A DNA stretch of 64,000 bases. Origin: an uncultured Roseobacter sp. Lineage in GTDB: Bacteria; Pseudomonadota; Alphaproteobacteria; Rhodobacterales; Rhodobacteraceae. The notes beneath the pieces were generated by a model. It was not told where the DNA came from. It worked only from the letters and a program-made list of their open reading frames with translations, and searched no databases. A program made the position numbers and the translations under genes. Where the stretch lies: positions 248,001 through 312,000 of the forward strand of contig NZ_CANMDB010000001.1 of assembly GCF_947496515.1 (NCBI RefSeq), in the 5' to 3' direction. This document shows positions 17,866 to 26,350 of this stretch, piece by piece (positions within the stretch are counted from its first letter, which is position 1; every line of letters begins with the position of its first letter).

Positions 17866-18426
17866 CTACTCTCCGCGCGAAAGTGCCGCGACACCGGTGC
17901 GTGCCACGTCGGTCAGGCCCAGCGGGCGCATGAGATCCGCAAAAGCGTCGACCTTTTCCGGCGCGCCGGTGATCTCGAAGATGAAGCTTTCGAGCGTGCT
18001 ATCCACGACGCTCGCCCGGAAGATGTCGGCCAACCGCAGGGCTTCGACCCGTTTGTCACCGGTGCCGGTCACCTTGAACATGGCAAGCTCACGCTCGACG
18101 CTGGCGCCCTCGACGGTCAGGTCATGAACATCGTGCACGCTGACAATTCGGCCCAGCTGCGCCTTGATTTGCTCGATCACTTGCGGTGTGCCGGACGTCA
18201 CGATGGTGATCCGGCTCAGATGCCCCGTGTGATCAACTTCGGCGACGGTCAGGCTGTCGATGTTGTACCCACGCCCGGAAAACAGACCGATCACTCGCGC
18301 CAGAACCCCCGGCTCGTTCTCGACCAGCACCGCAAGTGTGTGCCGCTCCACCACATCCGAGAATGTGGGGCGCAGGTTGTAGGCGGAATGGCTGGTAGCA
18401 CCTTTTTTGATTTTTAGCGGGGACAT
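17866..18426 (-). CDS. ilvH: Acetolactate synthase small (regulatory) subunit
   Basis: A 186-aa regulatory subunit. An ACT domain (about residues 26-100) begins RHTLAVLVENEPGVLARVIGLF with the core VENEPGVLARV and GYNIDSL that bind valine at the dimer interface; a C-terminal ALS_ss_C domain follows. It activates the catalytic subunit and confers valine feedback inhibition. The ATG at 18426 (MSPLKIKKG) is chosen; the longer open frame upstream runs through the divergent promoter region. Unlike in many bacteria it is not adjacent to ilvI: a lipoprotein gene and an opposite-strand HAD-like gene lie between. Confidence 0.95.
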   Translation of the reverse strand: MSPLKIKKGATSHSAYNLRPTFSDVVERHTLAVLVENEPGVLARVIGLFSGRGYNIDSLTVAEVDHTGHLSRITIVTSGTPQVIEQIKAQLGRIVSVHDVHDLTVEGASVERELAMFKVTGTGDKRVEALRLADIFRASVVDSTLESFIFEITGAPEKVDAFADLMRPLGLTDVARTGVAALSRGE

Positions 18427-18505
18427 GGCGAACCTTTTTGAAGCTGAGACGTTGGAGAGGTTGAACGCAACTGCCGCGCGGCGCGGCCTTTGAACGGGAA
18501 ACCTC

Positions 18506-19174
18506 ATGAAACCGAAAGCAATTTTTCTGGGCGCCATCGGCACCGTTGTCGACACCTCTGATCTGCAGCGTCAGGCATTCAACGCAGCCTTTGAGCGCGC
18601 GGGCTTGGACTGGTCGTGGGATTGGCCTGTTTACGAAAAATTGCTGGCGGTGGTGGGCGGCAAGAACCGCATCGCGGCCTATGCGCAGGAACGTGGGCAA
18701 GACGTTGATGTGGCAGCGTTGCACGCCGCTAAATCCGAGATTTTCCAAACACGCATGCGGCGCGAAGGGCTGAGCCCACGCCCCGGTGTTGCCGAGTTGA
18801 TTGGATCGGCGAAAGCGCAGCGGATCCCGCTGGCGTGGGTGACGACAACGTCGCGGGAAAACATTGATGCGGCGCTGGATGCGTTGGGCGGGAAGGTCTC
18901 GGCCCATGATTTTGATCTGATCGTGGACCGCAGCATGGTCAACAACCCCAAACCCGACCCCGAATGTTACCGTCTCGCGATGCGCGAGCTCAACGTCAGC
19001 CCGGGCGATGTCGTGGCGGTGGAAGACACGCCCGAAAGCCTTCAAGCGGCCCGTCGTGCGGGTGCTTCCTGCGTGGCCTTTCCGGGGGCTGTGCCGCCGG
19101 GTAGCACTTGGGACGCTTCGGACGCGATTGTAGAGAACGTGGGCCACTTGCTGGACGAGGTGTTGGTGGAGTGA
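18506..19174 (+). CDS. HAD-like protein lacking the catalytic aspartates
   Basis: A 222-aa protein of the beta-phosphoglucomutase/CbbY-like HAD architecture: small helical cap at about residues 18-85, motif II WVTTTSREN, motif III Lys in NNPKPDPECY and motif IV VVAVEDTPES are all present. Motif I, which should read DxDGT, is FLGAIGTVVDT, so both the nucleophilic Asp and the general acid Asp are missing (Gly9 and Ile11). Phosphatase activity is therefore unlikely. Motifs II to IV remain intact, suggesting a ligand-binding or regulatory role rather than decay. It is divergent from ilvH, 79 nt away. Confidence 0.8.
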   Translation: MKPKAIFLGAIGTVVDTSDLQRQAFNAAFERAGLDWSWDWPVYEKLLAVVGGKNRIAAYAQERGQDVDVAALHAAKSEIFQTRMRREGLSPRPGVAELIGSAKAQRIPLAWVTTTSRENIDAALDALGGKVSAHDFDLIVDRSMVNNPKPDPECYRLAMRELNVSPGDVVAVEDTPESLQAARRAGASCVAFPGAVPPGSTWDASDAIVENVGHLLDEVLVE

Positions 19175-19419
19175 GTGTCTTGGTGGCAAAGTATGTGCCA
19201 AACACGAGGCGCCAGTCCGGTCGCTCATAGCACACCTACGAAACAGGAACATGGTGCAGAGCTGACCATTTGATCATCCCAGGTTTTGGTCAGGCGACCA
19301 TTGCATGCGTCTTTTCTACGGCCGAGGCCGGCTCGCACGTGGGACGATTGGTCCTCACGACAATAGGATGACGCGACCCGAACGCGGGCCGAGATGAGGA
19401 AGACATCCGACCGGTTCAT

Positions 19420-20037
19420 TTACAGGCTGTCCTCAACCAACACCCGGCACTTATAGGCGCCGAAGCGGGTTTTCGTCGCCCTTCCTGCAGGACTATCCCG
19501 CACGCGCATTTTCCCGGCAGACGCATTGCACCCCTCAAGTGCGGTACGATTTGCTTCGCGCTGCGAGGCTGCGTTTCCGGCGGTTGCGAATGCACCGTCC
19601 GTATTCATGGACAAAGCAGCGAACCTGCCAGCGGCAGTACGTGACCGCGCACGTTCCAAGGATTGGAATGCGGCAGCCGGAAGCCCGTCGGTCGCGGTGG
19701 GATCGACCGGTTCAACGGTCGCGTAAAGCACGCAAGCCATGCCATCTGCATGCTTGGCACTGATGTCGTCGCAGGTTGCTTTTGCCGCTCTTTTGGCGTC
19801 TGCGAGGGTTGGGGCCGCGCCCTGCCGTCCGCCACCGCGACCGTCTTCGGTGACATACATCGCGCCGAAAAAGTCGGTACTCTGCCTGAATTCTCGGAAC
19901 CGCGCCGTGCCGGTCGGCCCTAGCTCTATGGTCGAGAATACCTGGAGGGAACGACCGGACTGGCTGTCAGAAACCGGCGTGCAGCCCATGGCCAGTAGTA
20001 CCGCGATGCCGGTGAGAAACGTCGCTCGTGGCTTCAC
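19420..20037 (-). CDS. Secreted DUF4189-like lipoprotein, coupled to ilvI
   Basis: A 205-aa exported protein. The signal peptide ends LLAMGCTP, a near-lipobox, so it is probably lipidated at Cys19. The mature part holds two related units, each with an FGAMYV/FAALSM strand, an A-rich helix containing AKRAAKATCD or REANRTALEGC, and a closing ACVLYATVEP/YKCRVLVED strand, so Cys residues are paired. This resembles DUF4189-type repeats. The ATG overlaps the ilvI stop as ATGA, so it is translated by coupling from the ilvI mRNA. Function unknown; a link to acetolactate synthesis is not obvious. 19175-19419 carries no gene. Confidence 0.65.
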   Translation of the reverse strand: MKPRATFLTGIAVLLAMGCTPVSDSQSGRSLQVFSTIELGPTGTARFREFRQSTDFFGAMYVTEDGRGGGRQGAAPTLADAKRAAKATCDDISAKHADGMACVLYATVEPVDPTATDGLPAAAFQSLERARSRTAAGRFAALSMNTDGAFATAGNAASQREANRTALEGCNASAGKMRVRDSPAGRATKTRFGAYKCRVLVEDSL

Positions 20038-21785
20038 ACCAGCACGCTCCCCTTGCTGTCGATCACACCCTGGGTCTCCGCTTCGCCCAGCAGCATCTCG
20101 TTGTGCGCTTTACCCGACGGGATCATGGGGAAGCAGTTTTCGTGCTTTTCCACCAGACAGTCAAAGATTACCGGGCCATCGTGGTTGATCATCTCCATGA
20201 TCGCATCGTCGAGATCGTCGGGATCCGAGCACAGGATACCCTTGGCACCAAAGGCCTCGGCCAGCTTCACGAAATCAGGCAGCGCTTCGGACCAGCTTTG
20301 CGAGTAACGTTCGCCGTGCAGCAACTCCTGCCACTGGCGCACCATGCCGAGACGTTCGTTGTTCAGGATGAACTGTTTGACGGGCAGGCGGTATTGAACG
20401 GCCGTGCCCATCTCCTGCATGTTCATCAGCCAGCTCGCCTCGCCCGCGACGTTGATCACCAGCGCATCCGGATGGCCCATCTGCACGCCGATGGAGGCAG
20501 GGAAGCCGTAACCCATGGTGCCCAGGCCGCCGGAGGTCATCCAGCGGTTGGGGTCTTCAAAACCCAGGTATTGCGCCGCCCACATTTGATGCTGGCCCAC
20601 TTCGGTGCAAATGTAGCGGTCGTGCTTCTTGGTCAGCTCTTCCAGCCGCACGAGCGCGTGCTGTGGTTTGATGGTCTTGCCGGTCTGCTTGAACTTCAGG
20701 CAATCGACCTCTTTCCAGGCTTCGATCTGGCGCCACCATTTGGCAAGCGCCTCGGAATTTGTTTTGCGCCCGCGCGACTTCCAAACCTTGAGGATATCCT
20801 CCAGCACATGGCCCACATCGCCAACGATGGGGATGTCGGTCTTGATGACCTTGTTGATGGAGGAGGGGTCGATGTCGATATGTGCCTTGATCGACTTGGG
20901 GCTGAAGGCATCTATGCGCCCGGTGATCCGGTCATCGAAGCGCGCGCCGATGTTGATCATCAGATCGCAATCATGCATCGCCATATTCGCCTGGTAGAGC
21001 CCGTGCATCCCCAACATGCCAAGCCAGTTTTCGCCTGACGCCGGGTAGCTGCCGAGCCCCATCAGTGTAGAGGTAATCGGAAATCCGGTGGCCTTGACCA
21101 GCTCGCGCAACAGCTGGCTGGCGGCGGGGCCCGAATTGATCACACCGCCGCCTGTGTAAAAGACGGGCCGCTTTGCCTTTTCCATGGCCGCCACCAGCTC
21201 GGTGATCTCCTCCATGTCGCCCTTGACCCTCGGCTGGTACCGCGAGGCGGAGGGTTTCGGCGGCGCGTAGCTGCCCGTGGCGAACTGCACGTCCTTGGGG
21301 ATGTCGACGAGCACCGGACCGGGCCGTCCTTGCGTGGCCACGTGAAATGCCTCGTGGAGAACACCGGCGAGGCGCTCTGTTTCTTTCACCAGCCAATTGT
21401 GCTTGGTGCAGGGGCGGGTGATGCCGACGGTATCGGCCTCCTGAAAGGCGTCCGATCCGATCATGAACGTGGGCACCTGGCCGGTCAGCACGACGATCGG
21501 GATGGAATCCATCAGCGCGTCGGTCAGGCCGGTCACGGCATTTGTCGCACCAGGCCCGGAGGTCACAATGACGACGCCCGGTTTGCCGGTCGCACGGGCG
21601 TATCCTTCTGCTGCATGCACCGCGCCTTGCTCGTGGCGCACCAGAATGTGCCGGATCGCATTTTGTTGGTGCAATTCGTCGTAGATCGGCAGGACCGCGC
21701 CGCCGGGGTATCCAAATACGGTGTCAACGCCCTGATCGATCAAGGCCTGGACAATCATCTTTGCGCCGGACATCTGCCGTGTCAT
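20034..21785 (-). CDS. ilvI: Acetolactate synthase large (catalytic) subunit
   Basis: A 583-aa ThDP- and FAD-dependent enzyme that makes 2-acetolactate or 2-aceto-2-hydroxybutyrate from pyruvate, the first common step of Val, Leu and Ile synthesis. The N-terminal PYR domain has FGYPGGAVLPIYD and RHEQGAVHAAEGYAR with the catalytic Glu; the FAD-binding middle domain follows; the C-terminal PP domain has a GDAS-like motif read as NVAGEASWLMN. ATG at 21785. A leader peptide and attenuator lie directly upstream, so end-product amino acids should control transcription. Partner ilvH is 1.6 kb downstream. Confidence 0.97.
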   Translation of the reverse strand: MTRQMSGAKMIVQALIDQGVDTVFGYPGGAVLPIYDELHQQNAIRHILVRHEQGAVHAAEGYARATGKPGVVIVTSGPGATNAVTGLTDALMDSIPIVVLTGQVPTFMIGSDAFQEADTVGITRPCTKHNWLVKETERLAGVLHEAFHVATQGRPGPVLVDIPKDVQFATGSYAPPKPSASRYQPRVKGDMEEITELVAAMEKAKRPVFYTGGGVINSGPAASQLLRELVKATGFPITSTLMGLGSYPASGENWLGMLGMHGLYQANMAMHDCDLMINIGARFDDRITGRIDAFSPKSIKAHIDIDPSSINKVIKTDIPIVGDVGHVLEDILKVWKSRGRKTNSEALAKWWRQIEAWKEVDCLKFKQTGKTIKPQHALVRLEELTKKHDRYICTEVGQHQMWAAQYLGFEDPNRWMTSGGLGTMGYGFPASIGVQMGHPDALVINVAGEASWLMNMQEMGTAVQYRLPVKQFILNNERLGMVRQWQELLHGERYSQSWSEALPDFVKLAEAFGAKGILCSDPDDLDDAIMEMINHDGPVIFDCLVEKHENCFPMIPSGKAHNEMLLGEAETQGVIDSKGSVLV

Positions 21786-21837
21786 ATCTTTGAACTCCGC
21801 TGTGGCCTGTGCCAGGCCGCTTTTACCTTTCGGACAT

Positions 21838-21871
21838 AAAAAAGCCCCCGGTTTTGGCGGGGGCGCAAGGG
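21838..21871 (-). terminator. ilvI transcription attenuator (terminator/antiterminator region)
   Basis: Read on the minus strand, GCCCCCG, a 7-nt loop and CGGGGGC are followed by TTTTTT (21838-21864), an intrinsic terminator before ilvI. A segment CCCTTGCGC (21863-21871) overlapping its first arm can pair with GCGCATGGG inside the leader reading frame (21896-21904), with one U-U mismatch. This would be the alternative antiterminator when ribosomes stall at the Val/Leu/Ile codons. Confidence 0.82.
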
Positions 21872-21888
21872 TCAGAAGATGGTCTCCG

Positions 21889-21936
21889 CTACCGGCCCAT
21901 GCGCAACTTTCCTACAATGACGACTAGAACAGCCAT
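21889..21936 (-). CDS. ilvI leader peptide (branched-chain amino acid attenuator peptide)
   Basis: A 15-residue open frame MAVLVVIVGKLRMGR followed by TAG. Seven of the 15 codons are Val, Leu or Ile, and six of these lie consecutively at codons 3-8. AGAAGGGGCG lies upstream of the ATG as a ribosome-binding site. A G/C-rich terminator hairpin follows 25 nt after its stop and ilvI starts 50 nt beyond that. Composition, size and position match leader peptides of ilv operons. Too short for routine gene finders. Confidence 0.88.
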   Translation of the reverse strand: MAVLVVIVGKLRMGR

Positions 21937-22113
21937 GGAACGCCCCTTCTTCATGTTTGGCGACATTAGAAGCGGGTACAGATAGCGTCAAGCGCCTTCT
22001 GCAGAAAAAAATATGTCCTGAGACAGCGGTTTCATGACAGATCATTGCAGCCAGCGCCGGTATCGAGACATTTTCGCAATTCCGGACACCAGGATCGAGC
22101 CGGTTTCGAGAGA

Positions 22114-22836
22114 TCAGGAACTTTCGATGCTTTCGATATCCTCGCGCGCCGAAACGGTCAGCTGCTGCACCTCTTCGGCGAGTGTCTTGAACTCCTGCGC
22201 GATGATTGCGAGGCCCTTGCCTGCCTCGCCAGCGCGCGACGCCTCGACGGAGGCGTTGATCGACATCGAACGCACGTATTTACCGATGCGTTCCAGCCGG
22301 GTGAGCCCTTCGTTGAGGCGCGCGGCAGACTGCATGGCCCGCTCCAACTGTTCGGCGCGGCCATCTTCAATGGTGGCCCAGATCCGATCGGTCAGACGGC
22401 TGACCGCGCTGAGAAAATCGTCCTCTGCAAAGCTGATGAAGGACGCGAGGTCTGTGGCTTCGACGCCATCGCCGCTCAGCGCCTGTTGAACCAATTTGTC
22501 GGCCTTGTCCGCCATATGCGCGATCACATGAGCTTCCTTGGTGTTCTGCTTGGCGATGGAGGCCAGCCAGTGACCCAAGGCCTCCGGCAAATCGTCAAAG
22601 GTCTGCTCACCGCTCAGAACCGCTGCCGTCGTCTTCAGGCTCGCGGACAGGTCCTTCAGATCGGAGGTGAGCTGTCCGTGCCGGGTCGAGGTCTCGTCCG
22701 CTGCGAGCTGGCTGACATTCAGTGCAATCTGCATGGAAAGAGTGCGCAACATCGCAACCCGGTCGATCGCCTTGCGGTAGGGCAGGGTGTCGAGTGTCGC
22801 GGCATCGGGCGCGGTGATCTGGCTTTGCATGTTCAT
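22114..22836 (-). CDS. Soluble protein with a methyl-accepting-chemotaxis-like signalling hairpin
   Basis: A 240-aa, almost wholly alpha-helical protein with no membrane segment or signal peptide. The C-terminal 60 residues, with INASVEASRAGEAGKGLAII and FKTLAEEVQQ, resemble the tip and adjacent helices of the MCP signalling hairpin. The N-terminal part is heptad-rich and unassigned. It could join a chemosensory array or act as a stand-alone signal adaptor. It ends a minus-strand group with the response regulator and sensor kinase, separated by 86 nt. The gap 21937-22113 contains nothing else evident. Confidence 0.65.
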   Translation of the reverse strand: MNMQSQITAPDAATLDTLPYRKAIDRVAMLRTLSMQIALNVSQLAADETSTRHGQLTSDLKDLSASLKTTAAVLSGEQTFDDLPEALGHWLASIAKQNTKEAHVIAHMADKADKLVQQALSGDGVEATDLASFISFAEDDFLSAVSRLTDRIWATIEDGRAEQLERAMQSAARLNEGLTRLERIGKYVRSMSINASVEASRAGEAGKGLAIIAQEFKTLAEEVQQLTVSAREDIESIESS

Positions 22837-22922
22837 GCGGTTTGAATAGCCCGGCGTTGCTTAAGAAACCCTCAACCCGAAGCTTCAAAAAACGCAAAAA
22901 AGGGCCAGCGTCGGTGCCGTGA

Positions 22923-23573
22923 TCAGAACTGCGCCCCCGTGCCTTGCAGCACCCCATGTTCCATGGCGTAACGGGTCAGCCCGGCGGTGCTGGAAATACC
23001 CAGTTTTCGTTTGATGTTCTTGCGGTGCGTCTCGACCGTGCGGACCGAAATATCCAGCGCCTGAGCCACCTCCTTGTTGGATTTGCCCTGCGCCACCTGC
23101 AACAGGATCGTCTGCTCGCGCCCCGTCAGCGCCTCCCGGGCGTTATCCTCTTTTGGTGCCAGCGACCCACGCGCGCCGGTACACAAGTACCGATCCCCTC
23201 CCATCACCACGTCGATGGCCTGCTTGATCTCGTCGGTGGGCACGTCCTTGAGTACATATCCCATGGCCCCATGGCTCAGCGCACTAGAGATATATTCGGG
23301 GCTGTCGTGCATCGACAGCACCAGAATGCGGGTCTGGGGCCGTTGCTCGAGGATGATCTCCGTCGCGGTCAGCCCGCCCATCTCCGGCATGTTGAGATCC
23401 ATCAGAATGACGTCCGGATCCAGGGTCTTCAGATCGGCGATGGCCTCGTTAGCGGAGTTGCGGGTGCCCACCACAGTGATGTCATCGTAGCTTTCCAGGA
23501 TGGATTGGATGCCTTCGGCAACCATCGGGTGATCGTCCACGATCAGGATGCGGATTTGGTTCAGAGTGCTCAT
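22923..23573 (-). CDS. NarL/LuxR-family response regulator
   Basis: A 216-aa two-domain regulator. The receiver domain has the acidic pair Asp13-Asp14, the phospho-acceptor Asp59 in VILMDLNMPEMGG, and a Lys in YVLKDVPTDE. The C-terminal LuxR HTH (about residues 148-210) reads LTGREQTILLQVAQGKSNKE and TVETHRKNIKRKL. It should bind DNA as a dimer after phosphorylation by the kinase whose stop codon it overlaps by 4 nt. Candidate target: the divergent TRAP operon, whose promoter region has a CTAC/GTAG repeat. Confidence 0.92.
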   Translation of the reverse strand: MSTLNQIRILIVDDHPMVAEGIQSILESYDDITVVGTRNSANEAIADLKTLDPDVILMDLNMPEMGGLTATEIILEQRPQTRILVLSMHDSPEYISSALSHGAMGYVLKDVPTDEIKQAIDVVMGGDRYLCTGARGSLAPKEDNAREALTGREQTILLQVAQGKSNKEVAQALDISVRTVETHRKNIKRKLGISSTAGLTRYAMEHGVLQGTGAQF

Positions 23574-24991
23574 ACGGGGACCTCGGGGCGTTGGTGCCGT
23601 TCCGGTCCGGGCGGCAAAAGATGCGACAGCGGCACGGTGACTTCGATGGTGGTTCCGGCGCCGCGGCGTGGCTGTGTAATGCGCAACCGACCCTCAAGCT
23701 GGTCGATCCGCTCCTGCATGTTGCGCAGCCCCAGACCGCCCGTGGGCGTGTCGGGCAGGCCGCAGCCGTTGTCCTCGATCCGCAGGGTGGCGCCTTTCTT
23801 GTGGCCGCGCAGGTCGATGCGTACGTGGCTGGCCTTGGCGTGGCGTTCGATATTGGTCAGTGCTTCCTGCGCGATGCGGTACATGGCGATCTTGGCTTCT
23901 TCGTCCAGGCGGTTGCGGAAAACCACCGTCTCAAAATCGATCTCGACCCCGGTGCGGTCGGAGAAATCCTCCGCCAGCGCCTTGATCGCCGGGCCAAGCC
24001 CCAGATCATCCAGAACTCCGGGTCGCAGATCGCGACTGATCCGGCGCACTTCGTGAATGGCCTCTCCCAGCGTGTCGATGCCCTTGTTGAGCGGCGCCTT
24101 GGCCTCCGGATCGCCGCGTTCAAGTTTGCGCCGCGCGGTATCGAGCGCGTACCGCACACCGACCAGCAACTGGCTGATCCCGTCATGGAGTTCGCGCGCA
24201 ACACGCCCACGCTCCTCCTCCTGCGCGTCGAGCACCCGTTGGGTGAGCCGCTTGAGCTTGATGTCCGCCAGACGCCGCTCGCGGATGTTCAGGCCCATGC
24301 CGGTCAGAAACACCGCCAGCAGGGCCGCCAGCGTGATCAGCCCGATGTAGAAAAACGTCTGCTGGACCCGTTCCTCCACCTCGGCCCGGGCGGAGGCGAC
24401 GGTGGCCAGCACATCGTCAATGAAAACCCCCGTACCCACGGCCCACCGCCAGCTGGGAAAGCTGGTCACATAGGTGATCATCCGCGCCTCGTCGCGGGTG
24501 GAGGGTTTTGGCCACAGATGCGTCAGATACCCGTCGCCCTGCCGCGCGATGCGGATCAGCTCATCCACGACGGCGGTGCCTTCGCTGTCGGTCTCGCCGC
24601 TCCAGTTGCGGTTGATGCGCTCTGTCTGGCGCGGGCTGACCAGGTTGGTGCCGTCGTAGTCGTAGACGAAAAAGAACCCGTCAGAGCCATAGATCATCGC
24701 CGACAGGATCTGGGCGACCTGATCCTTGGCGGTCTGATCGTCGGGGGCGGCGGAGCCGTAGATGAAGTAAAAACCGTTCCGGGCCTGTGTGACGTAATTC
24801 CGCAGTTCCGCCTTCTTGGCCTCCAGCAGCTGCGTTTCCAGCAGCTTGATCTCGCGCTCGGCCAGCGCCCGTGACTGATAGGCCACCAGCACCGCAATGG
24901 CTGCCACCGCCACGATCAGCGGAACCGTGGCGACAAGGGACAACTTCTGCGCGTAGCTGGGGCGCATCAGAGGGCTGAGAAGCTTTTTCAT
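23570..24991 (-). CDS. Membrane sensor histidine kinase with periplasmic Cache domain
   Basis: A 473-aa kinase. Transmembrane helix 1 spans about residues 19-38, a periplasmic single-Cache domain about 45-205 (GFYFIYGS, DGFFFVYDYDG, SWRWAVGTGVFIDDV) and transmembrane helix 2 about 213-233. A HisKA_3 dimerisation domain carries phospho-His269 in RVARELHDGISQLL, and the HATPase_c domain has N-box ALTNIERHAKA and G-box DNGCGL, GLGLRNM. Cache domains bind small carboxylates or amino acids, fitting control of the adjacent TRAP transporter. The ATG at 24991 is preferred to a much longer N-terminal frame. Confidence 0.92.
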   Translation of the reverse strand: MKKLLSPLMRPSYAQKLSLVATVPLIVAVAAIAVLVAYQSRALAEREIKLLETQLLEAKKAELRNYVTQARNGFYFIYGSAAPDDQTAKDQVAQILSAMIYGSDGFFFVYDYDGTNLVSPRQTERINRNWSGETDSEGTAVVDELIRIARQGDGYLTHLWPKPSTRDEARMITYVTSFPSWRWAVGTGVFIDDVLATVASARAEVEERVQQTFFYIGLITLAALLAVFLTGMGLNIRERRLADIKLKRLTQRVLDAQEEERGRVARELHDGISQLLVGVRYALDTARRKLERGDPEAKAPLNKGIDTLGEAIHEVRRISRDLRPGVLDDLGLGPAIKALAEDFSDRTGVEIDFETVVFRNRLDEEAKIAMYRIAQEALTNIERHAKASHVRIDLRGHKKGATLRIEDNGCGLPDTPTGGLGLRNMQERIDQLEGRLRITQPRRGAGTTIEVTVPLSHLLPPGPERHQRPEVPV

Positions 24992-25132
24992 CGCCCTTTG
25001 GTTACGCTCAAACCCGGGCGAATCAAAGCCTTGATCGGTCCACCACCGGGCTGTCAAACACGGACGCCGCACCCCGCTGCATTCGGCAAACTGCCGCACA
25101 ACCGACCGTCCGTGTATCAAAATGATCGAAAT

Positions 25133-25143
25133 CTACGCAGTAG
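25133..25143. promoter_or_regulatory. CTAC-N3-GTAG inverted repeat before the TRAP operon
   Basis: CTACGCAGTAG lies 103 nt upstream of the TRAP binding-protein ATG, in the divergent region shared with the sensor kinase. Short inverted repeats of this size are typical half-site arrangements for NarL/LuxR regulators. Assignment to the neighbouring regulator is inference. Confidence 0.3.
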
Positions 25144-25245
25144 TTGGTATTTCAATTGGCAGAGGCATCGCTAGTGTGGCGCCACTTGAAACGACCCGCG
25201 CGCGGATCTGCGCCGTGGGCGAAATAGTCTGGGAGGACTACCTAC

Positions 25246-26334
25246 ATGGATCGTCGTTCATTTCTGAAGACATCTGCACTCGGCGGCTCGGCCGCTGCGG
25301 CAACCACTCTGGCCGCACCCGCGATTGCCCAAGGCAACCGGACCCTCACAATGGTCACAAGCTGGCCCCGCGGTTTCGCGGTTCTGGACGATGCCGCGAC
25401 CTACTTCGAAGAGATGGTCGGCGCGATGTCCGGCGGCTCGCTGACAATCGAGAAGAAAGCCCCCGGTGAACTCGTCGGCGCCTTTGAGGTGTTTGACGCG
25501 GTCTCCTCCGGTCAGGCGGACATCTACCACGCCGCGGATTACTACTTCATCAACCAGCACCCTGGGTACGCGTATTTCACCGCGGTGCCCTTTGGCGGCA
25601 CAGCTCAGGAGGTCACCAACTGGTACCACCACGGCGGCGGTCACGAGCTGCACAATGAGCTGGGCGAGATCTTCAATCTGAAATCCTTCATCGCCGGCAA
25701 CTCCGGATCGCAGTCGGGTGGCTGGTTCCGCAACGAGATCAACTCCGCCGAAGACTTCAATGGTCTGAAATTCCGCATGCCGGGTCTGGGTGGCAAGGTG
25801 CTGGGCGAGCTTGGTGCCTCCGTGCAGAACATCCCCGGCGGCGAGCTTTATCAGGCGCTGAGCTCCGGCGCGCTGGACGGTCTGGAGTGGGTCGGTCCCT
25901 TCGCGGACGAACGCGCCGGCTTCCAGGAAGTGGCCAAAGTCTACTACACCGCCGGTTTCCACGAGCCGGGCTCGGCTCTGACAGCGGCTGTGAACCTCGA
26001 CGTGTTCAACGATCTGGAACCCGCGCATCAGGCGATCATCGAGAATGCGGCCATGGCCACCACCCACTACCAGCTGGCCGAAACGCTCGCCAACAACGGC
26101 GCCGCGCTCGCGCGTCTGCAGGCACAGGGCGTCAAGGCGCTGCAGTTCCCCGACGATGTCTGGGATGCCTTCGGTGCCGCGTCCAAGACCGTGCTGGACG
26201 AGAACATGGGCGACGAGCTCTTTGCTAAGATCCGGGGTTCCTTCGAGGAATCGCTGGCGCAAAGCTCCGACTGGCTGCTCAAGTCCGACGGCTTCTACGT
26301 CGAGCAACGCAACCGCGTGCTGGCCAACGGCTAG
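25246..26334 (+). CDS. TRAP transporter substrate-binding protein (DctP/TakP type)
   Basis: A 362-aa periplasmic binding protein with a Tat-type signal peptide: DRRSFLKTSALGG followed by a hydrophobic Ala-rich stretch and APAIAQ, cleavage near residue 27. The mature protein begins LTMVTSWPRGFAVLDDAA and contains RMPGLGGKVLGELGAS and WVGPFADERA, as in the TakP-like family whose Rhodobacter member binds 2-oxo acids. The likely ligand is a carboxylate. Tat export implies folding before export. First gene of a three-gene operon. GGGAGGA precedes the ATG. Confidence 0.9.
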   Translation: MDRRSFLKTSALGGSAAAATTLAAPAIAQGNRTLTMVTSWPRGFAVLDDAATYFEEMVGAMSGGSLTIEKKAPGELVGAFEVFDAVSSGQADIYHAADYYFINQHPGYAYFTAVPFGGTAQEVTNWYHHGGGHELHNELGEIFNLKSFIAGNSGSQSGGWFRNEINSAEDFNGLKFRMPGLGGKVLGELGASVQNIPGGELYQALSSGALDGLEWVGPFADERAGFQEVAKVYYTAGFHEPGSALTAAVNLDVFNDLEPAHQAIIENAAMATTHYQLAETLANNGAALARLQAQGVKALQFPDDVWDAFGAASKTVLDENMGDELFAKIRGSFEESLAQSSDWLLKSDGFYVEQRNRVLANG

Positions 26335-26350
26335 GCGATCTGCCAAGATC

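Noticed and set aside
23591-24874. A 427-codon plus-strand open frame opposite the sensor kinase
   Set aside because: Antisense shadow; the minus-strand kinase has all expected domains and motifs.
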